Assembly (NCBI GenBank): GCA_937885735.1
Contig: CALABN010000257.1
Coordinates: 1 to 19,122, forward strand
Reading direction: 5' to 3'
Source of the DNA: an uncultured Bacteroidota bacterium
GTDB taxonomy: Bacteria > Bacteroidota > Bacteroidia > Bacteroidales > SZUA-534
Length of the DNA stretch: 19,122 nt
The position numbers and the translations under genes are program-made. This document shows positions 1-6,945 of the stretch, piece by piece; position 1 is the first letter of the stretch; every line of letters begins with the position of its first letter. The notes under the pieces are model-generated. The model worked only from the letters and a program-made list of their open reading frames with translations. It did no database searches and was not told the DNA's origin.

Positions 1-2
1 AA

Positions 3-251
3 TCAGTTATTAGTTACTTTAAAAAAGAATATAAGTATATTGATATGTTTGGAATGAGTTATGGAGCTTGTTTAACATATTATGCATCGTTAATCTCAAA
101 GGATATTCATAATTTTTGGGCGTGTTCTTATGTTAGAAATGTGAACACTTTTGAGGAATTAAATTTTAGTATCCCTCTTATGGAAATAATTGAAGAATCA
201 AATTGGGATCATGCCAATACAAAAACGGTAGAACTTCAGCCTGGATATTAA
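3..251 (+). CDS. Partial alpha/beta-hydrolase-like protein, truncated at both ends
   Basis: The frame is open from the left edge of the window (first full codon at 3) to a stop at 249-251, so the real start lies outside. The translation contains the motif G-M-S-Y-G followed by a small/hydrophobic helix, which resembles the GxSxG nucleophile elbow of alpha/beta hydrolases; a predicted strand (YKYIDMFGMS) leads into it as expected. No acid or histidine of a catalytic triad can be placed. The last 7 codons or so (from about 229) probably belong to the following ABC-ATPase fragment read in the wrong frame, so the authentic hydrolase sequence ends near 225-240. The piece is more AT-rich than what follows. 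The family assignment rests on one short motif and is tentative. Confidence 0.4.
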   Translation, partial: SVISYFKKEYKYIDMFGMSYGACLTYYASLISKDIHNFWACSYVRNVNTFEELNFSIPLMEIIEESNWDHANTKTVELQPGY

Positions 252-545
252 GGCTGGGGAGAGTGTAGCTTTTGTCGGCGGTACGGGTGAAGGCAAGAGA
301 ACGATTTGCAATCTGGTGCCTCGCTTTTACGAGTTGAACGCAGGCTCTATTACCATTGATGGTATGGATATACGTGAGCTGACATTGACCTCTTTACGTA
401 AAAATATAGGCATTGTACAGCAGGATGTGTTCCTTTTCTCCGGTACGATCCGTTCCAACATCCTGCTCCGCAAGGAAGATGTGACAGACGAACAGGTCAT
501 GGAGGCCTGCCGCTACGTCAACGCCGACCACTTCATCGACAAGAT
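232..545 (+). pseudogene. Fragment of ABC exporter ATPase domain (MsbA-like), both ends missing
   Basis: Just after a TAG at 229-231, frame 1 reads NFSLDIKAGESVAFVGG and continues through a Walker A-like loop (GGTGEGKRT), then the RFYE...G-I-DG-DI-L-SLR segment, the Q-loop QQDVFLFSGTIRSNI, and the helix ending in ADHFIDKM. This is the classic first third of the nucleotide-binding domain of a fused membrane/ATPase lipid or drug exporter. The ABC signature, Walker B and H-loop never appear, because the frame changes into CheR sequence near 540. The Walker A has Arg after the Lys where Ser/Thr is expected (GKR-T rather than GK[ST]-T), which would impair Mg-ATP binding if it is not a sequence error. 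No membrane domain precedes it. The fragment is GC-richer than its surroundings and is most likely foreign to this locus. Confidence 0.7.
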
Positions 546-1206
546 GAAAAAAGGCGACATCCCAGCCGACGATTTCCTTTATGAAATGGCGCTTGAGGCA
601 ACCGAACTGTTCCGCGACCCATCGTTCTGGCGCGAACTGCGCGACAAGTATTTGCCTGAAATATGCAGAACCCCTGATTGCAAGATTTGGATGCCAGGCG
701 TAACATCTGGCGACGAACTCTACACAATGGGAATTGTATTGAGCGAAGCCAACCTGCAAAACAAGGCTTCAATCAATGTCTATTGCCCATCACAACGGCA
801 CATTGACCTGATTAAGAACGGCGTCGGATACGACCCAAAGAAAATTGAAATCAGCGAAGCAAACTACACACGGTACGTAGGAAAATCGCAATTTGCGTCA
901 TACTACAAACTTGTCGACAACAAGTCTGTAATGAACCTGAACCTGCTCAACAATGTCACCATTGAGAAAGACAACATCTTGAACAGTTCAGAATCGAAGA
1001 AATACAAAATGGTAATTTACCGCAACACATTGTTGCAGTTCAACATACCATTGTACGAAAAGATAATCCGAAAACTGGTCGACAGCCTGGTTGTTGGCGG
1101 ATATCTGATAATTGGCAATATGGAAACTCTGGAGTATTCAGAGACTGGCAAAAAATTACAGATTGTCAATGCAAATGAAAAAATTTACAAAAAAAGAATT
1201 GACTGA
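316..1206 (+). CDS. cheR: CheR-type protein-glutamate methyltransferase, 5' part replaced by ABC-ATPase sequence
   Basis: The open frame from GTG 316 to TGA 1206 is a hybrid. Residues 1 to about 76 are ABC ATPase and the remaining 220 or so are CheR. The CheR part shows the conserved entry TELFRDPSFWRELRD and a SAM-binding loop KIWMPGVTSGDELYTM (canonical form G-C-S-S/T-G-E-E). Towards the end, IYRNTLLQFNIPLYEKII and GGYLIIGNMETL match the late CheR motifs RNVLIYF and GGYLFIGHSE. CheR enzymes transfer methyl groups from SAM to glutamates of chemoreceptors or receptor-like proteins. The N-terminal CheR helical domain (about 50-60 residues) is missing. The stop overlaps the next gene by one base (TGATG), so the two are probably translationally coupled. 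The true start of this cheR cannot be seen; the GTG at 316 is only the first usable codon of a chimeric frame. Confidence 0.75.
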   Translation: MPRFYELNAGSITIDGMDIRELTLTSLRKNIGIVQQDVFLFSGTIRSNILLRKEDVTDEQVMEACRYVNADHFIDKMKKGDIPADDFLYEMALEATELFRDPSFWRELRDKYLPEICRTPDCKIWMPGVTSGDELYTMGIVLSEANLQNKASINVYCPSQRHIDLIKNGVGYDPKKIEISEANYTRYVGKSQFASYYKLVDNKSVMNLNLLNNVTIEKDNILNSSESKKYKMVIYRNTLLQFNIPLYEKIIRKLVDSLVVGGYLIIGNMETLEYSETGKKLQIVNANEKIYKKRID

Positions 1207-1772
1207 TGACTAACGATTATAAAGCCATAATGATTGGAGGGTCCGCTGGTAGTTTCCAGGTAGTCAGCAAAATAATTGCCGCATTGCCTGCCAATTATCC
1301 ATTGCCCATATTAATGTGCCTGCACAGGCTCAAACACGTGCGTTCCGGATTCGTCGAAGCACTTTCCATAAAATCGAAATTGCCTATAGTGGAGCCTCAC
1401 GACAAAGAGCCTCTCAAGCCTGGACGCATTTACCTTGCCCCTGCCAATTACCATATGTACATCGAATTGGGCAACCGTTTCTCTTTGTCCACTGAAGACG
1501 TCATCAACCATTCAAGACCGTCAATCGACTTGTCATTCTTCTCTGCATCGTACAATTTCAAGAGAAAATTGGTGGGCATAATATTGAGCGGAGCCAACAA
1601 AGACGGCGCGTTGGGACTAAAAAGCGTCACAGACAATGGTGGGCTAACCATAGTGCAGGACCCCAAAGAATGTCAAGTGCCAACAATGACTCAAGCATCA
1701 ATTAATGCAACAAAAGTAGATTACATATTCAGTACTAAACAAATTATCGATTTTTTACTTAAATTAGCATAA
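1206..1772 (+). CDS. cheB: CheB-type protein-glutamate methylesterase, catalytic domain only
   Basis: This 188-residue protein consists of the CheB methylesterase domain alone. The three catalytic regions are visible: the Ser in MIGGSAGSFQVV (about residue 13), the His in MCLHR (about 39), and the Asp in ILSGANKDGALGL (about 134). The PGRIYLAPANYHM segment and the late PTMTQASINA segment (canonical M-P-x-A-A) also match. CheB removes methyl groups, or deamidates glutamines, on receptor-type proteins, opposing CheR. The phosphorylatable receiver domain that normally gates CheB is absent, so activity must be controlled otherwise. The start is set by the TGATG overlap with cheR. No methyl-accepting chemotaxis protein is present in the window, so the substrate is unknown. 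The next gene starts three bases after the stop. Confidence 0.85.
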   Translation: MTNDYKAIMIGGSAGSFQVVSKIIAALPANYPLPILMCLHRLKHVRSGFVEALSIKSKLPIVEPHDKEPLKPGRIYLAPANYHMYIELGNRFSLSTEDVINHSRPSIDLSFFSASYNFKRKLVGIILSGANKDGALGLKSVTDNGGLTIVQDPKECQVPTMTQASINATKVDYIFSTKQIIDFLLKLA

Positions 1773-1775
1773 TCT

Positions 1776-2531
1776 ATGAACGAGTTACTGAAATATAAAC
1801 AAAAGATTACAAGATGGACTATCTTGCTTGTAATCACTTGCATAGTTGCAATCGCGCTATTATTTGCCTCATCGCCAGACTTTAGCAACAGCCACTATTC
1901 CATCATTCTGCTTGCAATTCTTATGGTTCAAGTCATTTTTTCGACTAAAGTCGGAATGTTGGGAACTAAAATCACGCAAACCTACATCAAGGTAGAGGAA
2001 GACCGCAATGCCACTGTCCAAATCAATGACGAGCACTACGAGCAGGAAGTCGACAAAAAGATTATGGAAGCAACTGACAACCTCTTCAACATCAACTCTT
2101 TTGTCAACGAAATAAGCAAGACTGACGATTGGAAAAAATTCGGCGATTCTTTGCTTTACAATCTTTCAAAGCAAATCGACGTTGCCACAGGCATTGTTTT
2201 CAAAGGAACTGACGATACTTTTGACGCAGTTGCCACTTTTGCCTACTACAACGACGAACAACCACAAAGTTTTAAAATTGGAGAAGGCATTTCCGGTCAA
2301 GTTGCAAAAGACCGTAAAGCAATGTTTTTAAATGAGTTACCAAATAAAAACCTCACAATTGTTTCTGGTTTAGGGCAAATTGAAGTAAACAATTTGGCAA
2401 TTATTCCAATTTTAAAAGAGAACAATGCTATAGGATTGATAGAAATCGCTACCTTTAAGCCCTTTGAAAAAGGATTTATTAATAAGATTGACGAGATATC
2501 AAATGCAATAGGTGAAATAACACCGCAATAA
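1776..2531 (+). CDS. Two-TM membrane-anchored GAF domain sensor protein
   Basis: This 251-residue protein has two N-terminal membrane helices (about 14-32 and 41-58) with a very short external loop. A charged, probably helical linker follows (about 65-105), then one GAF domain (about 110-248). GAF hallmarks include the IGEGISGQVAKDRKAMFLNE segment and a final strand reading AIGLIEIATF. No output domain follows, so it may act as a small-molecule sensor or scaffold within a complex. Its plan (two TM helices, then GAF) repeats the N-terminal half of the next protein, and the GAF signatures resemble each other (GEGxxGQ, then TIxSG, then a hydrophobic strand), which suggests an old duplication. 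It lies 3 bases after cheB and 15 bases before the phosphatase gene, clearly in one operon. No ligand can be named from the sequence. Confidence 0.8.
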   Translation: MNELLKYKQKITRWTILLVITCIVAIALLFASSPDFSNSHYSIILLAILMVQVIFSTKVGMLGTKITQTYIKVEEDRNATVQINDEHYEQEVDKKIMEATDNLFNINSFVNEISKTDDWKKFGDSLLYNLSKQIDVATGIVFKGTDDTFDAVATFAYYNDEQPQSFKIGEGISGQVAKDRKAMFLNELPNKNLTIVSGLGQIEVNNLAIIPILKENNAIGLIEIATFKPFEKGFINKIDEISNAIGEITPQ

Positions 2532-2546
2532 CACACTTGGAGCCAA

Positions 2547-5174
2547 ATGGAGACATTTATTGAAAAAATAAAAAGGATATTTGTTTACAAGGTAAACGAC
2601 AAACTGAATTACACACCTGCCTTGCTTGGTGTTGGTGTCGTACTTCTTATTGTATCGTGGACTCTTGGCTTTGTCTTGAATGAATACACTGCTTCATTCG
2701 CAAACTTGGTTGAGTTGCACAAGGCTTCACCAGCGTATTTCATTATCGACTTGTTGCCAATTATCCTTGGCATCCTTGGCTACGCTTTCACAAAATCGCA
2801 TCAAGAAGCAATTCAGTCTCTCGAAACACAAATTTCTGAAAAGGACCACGTAATCAATATGAATGCCCATTTTGCAAAGAAGATTGGCGAAGGCGACTTC
2901 TCTGCAAACGACGAAGAAATCAATGACAACGACATCCTGGGCCATTCACTGAAAATAATGCGTGAAAACCTTGCAAAAACCAACGAAAAGGAAAAGGAAC
3001 TCAACTGGATTGCAAAAGGAAAGGATATCATTTCCGACATCCTTCGTCTGCAAAACGACTTGGGGAACTTGTCTTACCTGACATTGGTTGAGCTTATCAA
3101 ATACATCGACGTAATTCAAGGTGCATTCTACATCTACAACGAAACCGACAACACACTTGAAAACACTGCCACATACGCATATAATCGTCGCAAATATATC
3201 GATGCAAGATTTCAAGTTGGCGAAGGCCTTGTAGGACAATGCGCTTATGAGATGGACGTCATTTTCCGTCGCGAGATTCCAGAAGATTTCGTAACCATTA
3301 CAAGTGGCATTTTGGGCGACCAAAAGCCAACATCACTCTTACTTGTTCCGCTCATCACCGATGAAAAACTTCAAGGTGTCCTTGAATTTGCATCTCTCAA
3401 GGACGACATTAGCGAACTGAAAATAAGATTCATCAAGGAATTGAGTGATATCATCGCACGTACAATCTTCAACCTAAAGGTCAACACAAGAACCGAAAAG
3501 TTGCTGAAAGATGCACAGGAGATGACTGAAGAACTGCAGGAAAACGAAGAGGAACTTCGCCAGAATGCTGAAGAGATGCGTGCAACACACGAAGAATTGG
3601 AGAAAACAAACTCTGACCTTCAAACACAAATCCGTGCCGTTGAAAACGCCCAAAAGCGTCAGCACGCACTTCTTGAAAATGCATCAGAAATCATCTCAAT
3701 CTATGATGAAGAGATGAAACTAAAATACATAAGTCCATCTGTTGCAAACATCTACGGATACTCTATCCAGGAAATGATTGAAGGCAAGGACCTTGACCGT
3801 TTGACAGCCAAAGGCGTAAAGGAATTCACCGAAACATTCGGCAAACTTGTTGAAGATGCTAATTCAACCGCCACAATCCAATACACCTATATGAGAAAAG
3901 ATGGTCAAAAGATATACATCGAGTCAACAGGACGAAATCTTCTTGACGACCCTGCCATCAATGGTTTGATTATCAACTCACGAGACATCACCGAACGCCG
4001 TCGTGCTGAAAAAGAAGAGCGTATGAAGAGTAAGATGCAGTCTTTGTCAGAGAACTCGCTCGACCTTATCATCCGTATCGGCACAAACGGCCAATTCTTC
4101 TATGCCAACCCAATGGTTAAGAACTTTACAGGCATTGACCTTAACGATATAATAAACAAAAACATCGACGATGTCGCATTGAACGATGCCATCAAGAATT
4201 TCCTTGCTGAAGCTTTAAAAATCGTGAAAGGTTCAAACCAAAAGCACGATGCCGAAGTGACATTCCCGACAACGTTTGGCGACCGCATAATGCAAGTCAA
4301 CGCCATTCCTGAATTCAGCGACGACACCAAGGAATTGGAAACTATTTTGTTCGTGGCCCACGACATTACCGAGCAAAAGATGGTTGAAATGGAAATTCAG
4401 GAAAAGAACAAGGCCATCACTGAAAGTATCAACTACGCAAAACGCATTCAAACAGCAATTTTGCCTAACACAAAATACATACAGGAGTATTTGCCTAAAT
4501 CATTCATATTCTACCGTCCAAAAGCAGTAGTCAGCGGCGACTTTCCTTGGTTCTTCAAGAAAGGCGACGACTTGTTTATTGCCGTAGTTGACTGTACAGG
4601 ACACGGTGTGCCAGGCGCATTGCTTTCATTTATCGGATACTTCACACTGAACAATGTTGTTGACCACTACGACAATATTGATGCAGGTGTAGTTCTTGAC
4701 AAACTTCACGAAGGTGTCCGCACAACACTTAAGCAAGACCGACTGGACACAGATGCTCGTGATGGTATGGATATAGCACTCTGCAAAATAAACTTAAAGA
4801 AAAATACACTTGAATTTGCAGGTGCCCATAGACCGCTTTACTTACTGAAAGGCAACGAATTAACACAATACAAAGGTAGTCACAAGGCAATAGGTGGCAT
4901 ACCATTAGGTAAAAAAGCAGAAGAGAACTTTGAAAATCATTTAATAAATTTGGAGCCGAAAGACCGTGTGTTCTTTTTCTCTGATGGTTTGCCAGACCAA
5001 GTCAGTGGCGAAACCGGAAGAAAATACCAGGCAAGCCGCATTCGCGATTTGCTTGTTGAGCACTACGAATCTGAAATATTTGAATACGAGAATATCATAT
5101 ATGAAGATTTCTTGGCATTCAAAGGTGACTACAAACAAGTCGATGATATATTATTGATAGGAATTGAATTTTAA
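2547..5174 (+). CDS. Membrane TM/GAF/PAS/PAS/SpoIIE-type PP2C serine phosphatase (SiaA-like)
   Basis: This 875-residue protein has two TM helices (about 24-46 and 64-84) and a HAMP-like charged segment (85-155). These are followed by a GAF domain (about 160-310, GEGLVGQCAYEMDVI), a long Glu-rich coiled coil (about 315-380) and PAS domains at about 378-490 and 495-612. The C-terminus is a SpoIIE/PP2C phosphatase domain (about 645-875). Metal-binding aspartates lie in VVSGDF (about 665), VVDCTGHGVPGALLS (about 682), FFFSDGLPDQ (about 813) and VDDILLIG (about 866); GAHRPLYLL is also typical. Such phosphatases dephosphorylate a STAS-like or SiaC-type partner. SiaB and SiaC follow directly, as in the Pseudomonas aeruginosa SiaABCD system, so this is the likely SiaA counterpart, although its sensor half differs. 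One deviation is VSGDFPWF, with Pro where Tyr is common. Confidence 0.88.
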   Translation: METFIEKIKRIFVYKVNDKLNYTPALLGVGVVLLIVSWTLGFVLNEYTASFANLVELHKASPAYFIIDLLPIILGILGYAFTKSHQEAIQSLETQISEKDHVINMNAHFAKKIGEGDFSANDEEINDNDILGHSLKIMRENLAKTNEKEKELNWIAKGKDIISDILRLQNDLGNLSYLTLVELIKYIDVIQGAFYIYNETDNTLENTATYAYNRRKYIDARFQVGEGLVGQCAYEMDVIFRREIPEDFVTITSGILGDQKPTSLLLVPLITDEKLQGVLEFASLKDDISELKIRFIKELSDIIARTIFNLKVNTRTEKLLKDAQEMTEELQENEEELRQNAEEMRATHEELEKTNSDLQTQIRAVENAQKRQHALLENASEIISIYDEEMKLKYISPSVANIYGYSIQEMIEGKDLDRLTAKGVKEFTETFGKLVEDANSTATIQYTYMRKDGQKIYIESTGRNLLDDPAINGLIINSRDITERRRAEKEERMKSKMQSLSENSLDLIIRIGTNGQFFYANPMVKNFTGIDLNDIINKNIDDVALNDAIKNFLAEALKIVKGSNQKHDAEVTFPTTFGDRIMQVNAIPEFSDDTKELETILFVAHDITEQKMVEMEIQEKNKAITESINYAKRIQTAILPNTKYIQEYLPKSFIFYRPKAVVSGDFPWFFKKGDDLFIAVVDCTGHGVPGALLSFIGYFTLNNVVDHYDNIDAGVVLDKLHEGVRTTLKQDRLDTDARDGMDIALCKINLKKNTLEFAGAHRPLYLLKGNELTQYKGSHKAIGGIPLGKKAEENFENHLINLEPKDRVFFFSDGLPDQVSGETGRKYQASRIRDLLVEHYESEIFEYENIIYEDFLAFKGDYKQVDDILLIGIEF

Positions 5175-5190
5175 TTAAAAAGACATAGCT

Positions 5191-5769
5191 ATGGATGGGA
5201 ACAACAACTTTCTAGAATTTGTCTATAGTTTTGACGAGTCAATGAAGAGCAAAGACGTAAAGCTCGTATACAAAGGTGAAATAACTCACCAAGTTACGAA
5301 GGCTTTCACTTCTCTTACCGAAACCAATATGATGGTAGAGGAAGAATCTAATTCTGTTCAGAAAAAGGTCTTCCACGTCATTGTTGAGTTTCTACAAAAC
5401 ATAAGCAAGCACGCTGACTATATGACGCCGGAAGAAGACCGGGAGGAAGGCAGTGGAGTTTTTCTCTTAAGCAAAGATGACGAGAACTACGTTGTCACGA
5501 CCGGCAACATACTCAAATCTCAAAAACAAGCTACAATTGCATCTGTTTTGGATAAGATTAACAGTTTGGACAAAGAAGGTTTGAAAGCACTATACAAACA
5601 ACAGATAAAGGAAGGCAGCCTTTCTGACAAAGGTGGTGCAGGCCTTGGATTCATCGACATAGCTAAAAAGACTGGAAACCCGTTGAATTATAAATTTGTT
5701 CCCATCAACGACGATTATTCATTCTTTATCATATCATCGACTATATCTAGAACTCAAAATTTTGATTAA
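5191..5769 (+). CDS. siaB: SiaB-family protein kinase (DUF6272, HATPase-like)
   Basis: This 192-residue soluble protein matches the SiaB kinase family. An N-box-like helix FHVIVEFLQNISKHAD (about residues 61-76) carries the Glu and Asn expected for Mg-ATP binding in GHKL folds. A glycine loop DKGGAGLGFIDIAKKTG (about 146-162) forms the nucleotide lid. In P. aeruginosa, SiaB phosphorylates SiaC and SiaA removes the phosphate; here SiaB sits exactly between the phosphatase gene and the siaC-like gene, with gaps of 16 and 18 bases. The reading frame is intact and of normal length. Whether the kinase is functional depends on its partner, which is interrupted in this sequence. Confidence 0.82.
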   Translation: MDGNNNFLEFVYSFDESMKSKDVKLVYKGEITHQVTKAFTSLTETNMMVEEESNSVQKKVFHVIVEFLQNISKHADYMTPEEDREEGSGVFLLSKDDENYVVTTGNILKSQKQATIASVLDKINSLDKEGLKALYKQQIKEGSLSDKGGAGLGFIDIAKKTGNPLNYKFVPINDDYSFFIISSTISRTQNFD

Positions 5770-5787
5770 CATATAATAATAAGTACT

Positions 5788-6262
5788 ATGGAGGTTATAA
5801 AAATTGTTGGAACAGACGACACCCCAAGCGTAACCCTGGATGTTGCAAACGATATTTTTGAAATATCTGGACGTTCTCTACCAGAAGATGTTGCTGTATT
5901 CTACGAGCCAATATTGGATTGGATTGACCGCTATTCAGAAGAAGCTACTGGGAAAACCATATTTAACTTCAAATTGGTTTACTTCAACACAGCTTCATCA
6001 AAACGCTTCTCTTTTTTTGTATTTGCTTCATCAAGAATTTCGTTTTTGCTATCTATTATTATAACCATATCCATTTTTGTAGCTCTTGATAGTGCAAATT
6101 TTGGACATTCTTCTAAAATTGGAAGAAATGCACGAAGCTGGTAAAGATGTGCTAATCAGATGGCACTACCCAGAAGATGACGAAGATATGGAAGAGGCCG
6201 GCGAAGAATATTCTGACATTGTCGACGTTCCATTTGAACAGATAAGTTATTCTTTGGATTAA
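5788..6262 (+). pseudogene. siaC: SiaC-family (DUF1987) phosphoswitch protein, interrupted by a ~94-bp insert
   Basis: Codons 1-72 (5788-6003) read as a normal SiaC N-terminal half: TPSVTLDVANDIFEISGRS, EPILDWIDRYSE, FNFKLVYFNTASSK. Thr68 within FNTAS corresponds to the Thr68 phosphosite described for P. aeruginosa SiaC. The C-terminal half resumes in another frame at about 6098 (ILDILLKLEEMHEAGKD, then RWHYPEDDEDMEEAGEEY) and ends at TAA 6260-6262. Joined, the halves give about 127 residues, the family length. Between them lie about 94 foreign bases that shift the frame, so translation as written runs to a stop at 6142-6144 and yields a 118-residue hybrid with a hydrophobic tail. SiaC is the substrate shared by SiaA and SiaB, so the switch would be broken if this is real. 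A misassembly is the main alternative. Confidence 0.85.
6004..6097. other. AT-rich insert interrupting siaC, open on the minus strand
   Basis: The bases between the two SiaC halves have no counterpart in the SiaC family. They are AT-rich (28 G/C of 94 by hand count). Read on the minus strand the whole segment is open and looks protein-like (ALSRATKMDMVIIIDSKNE, continuing LDEANTKKEKR), as if a piece of another coding sequence had been placed in reverse. The word gcttcatcaa occurs at 5992-6001, just before the insert, and again inside it at 6025-6034. No terminal inverted repeats or flanking target duplication are visible, so it is not an obvious mobile element. No source copy was recognised elsewhere in the window. 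Confidence 0.7.
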
Positions 6263-6297
6263 TAAATCAAGAATGGTTTAACTCAAAAGTCCTGTAG

Positions 6298-6945
6298 ATG
6301 AGTGAAGAGATTCTAAAAGCGTTAATGCAACTCTTTGCGATTATCGCAAAGCAAGATGGTGGCGTAAAGGATAGCGAAATAGACTTTGTCGAGAACTTTC
6401 TTACATCACAATTAAGTTCCGACTTTGTCGAGGAGTATCTTGCCTTGTTTTTCAAGCACGTAGGCATAAAAGACCGCAACTCACTACACGACAAATCTGA
6501 AGATGAAGTCAAATTGACTTCAGTCAAGGACTCGGTAAAGATTCTTGGCATTTGCAAGAAAATCAACAAGACACTTACTCAACAGCAGAAAGTGGTTGTT
6601 CTTGTGCGCTTGTTTGAATTGGTAGCTGCCGACAGACAGTTTACCGACCAAAGAATGGCCATCATCAATACCGCAGCTGAAGTATTTAACATCTCACCAG
6701 AAGAGTTTAAATCAACCGAGACCTTTGTCGTAAAAGAGTCTGTTGAAGAACTTGACGTTCCAAACATTCTCATCATCAACGACAAGGAAATAAATCTTGA
6801 ACAAGGCAAGCACATCCAGATTGAGGAACTTGACAAAGAGCTTATCATCCTTCAAATCAAGAGTGTAGACCTATACTTTACAAAGTATCTGGGACAGCAC
6901 GAATTGGTACTCAACGGATTGCCAATGAAAGGTGGCAAGATTTAA
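6298..6945 (+). CDS. TerB-like plus FHA-like N-terminal part of an ABC transporter protein, ended by an in-frame TAA
   Basis: The 215-residue frame starts with a helical TerB-like region (about 1-140): LMQLFAIIAKQDGGVKDSEIDFV, with a second copy of the pattern in VVVLVRLFELVAADRQFTDQRMAIINTAAEVFNIS. A beta-rich segment follows (about 155-215, PNILIINDKE then SVDLYFTKYLGQ), consistent with the start of an FHA-like module. That module is cut by TAA at 6943-6945. The next base begins a 851-codon frame in the same phase that continues the beta module (FANGSAIRFPKGKPVYY) and enters an ABC ATPase. In my recollection of Bacteroidota homologues this is one protein of about 1050-1070 residues, with a hydrophobic or aromatic residue at the TAA position. 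As written, the two parts are separate products. The start is ATG 6298, 35 bases after siaC. Confidence 0.75.
   Translation: MSEEILKALMQLFAIIAKQDGGVKDSEIDFVENFLTSQLSSDFVEEYLALFFKHVGIKDRNSLHDKSEDEVKLTSVKDSVKILGICKKINKTLTQQQKVVVLVRLFELVAADRQFTDQRMAIINTAAEVFNISPEEFKSTETFVVKESVEELDVPNILIINDKEINLEQGKHIQIEELDKELIILQIKSVDLYFTKYLGQHELVLNGLPMKGGKI
6943..6945 (+). other. In-frame TAA nonsense codon splitting the TerB/ABC gene
   Basis: The codons around it read att-taa-ttg-ttt, and both sides keep the same reading frame with no gain or loss of bases. A single substitution (for example TAT to TAA) would explain the break. Rejoined, the gene gives a 1067-residue product with one residue at the TAA. Confidence 0.75.

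Noticed and set aside
394..759. Minus-strand open frame across the ABC/CheR joint
   Set aside because: It overlaps clear ABC-ATPase and CheR motifs on the plus strand and has no recognisable product; it is a shadow frame.
5840..6064. Second plus-strand frame overlapping siaC
   Set aside because: It is out of phase with both conserved SiaC halves and has no family resemblance. It is open only by chance and because of the AT-rich insert.
6004..6097. The siaC insert as an insertion sequence, MITE or intron
   Set aside because: It has no terminal inverted repeats, no target duplication flanking the whole segment, and no intron-like core. The 10-base repeat has its second copy inside the insert rather than at its end.
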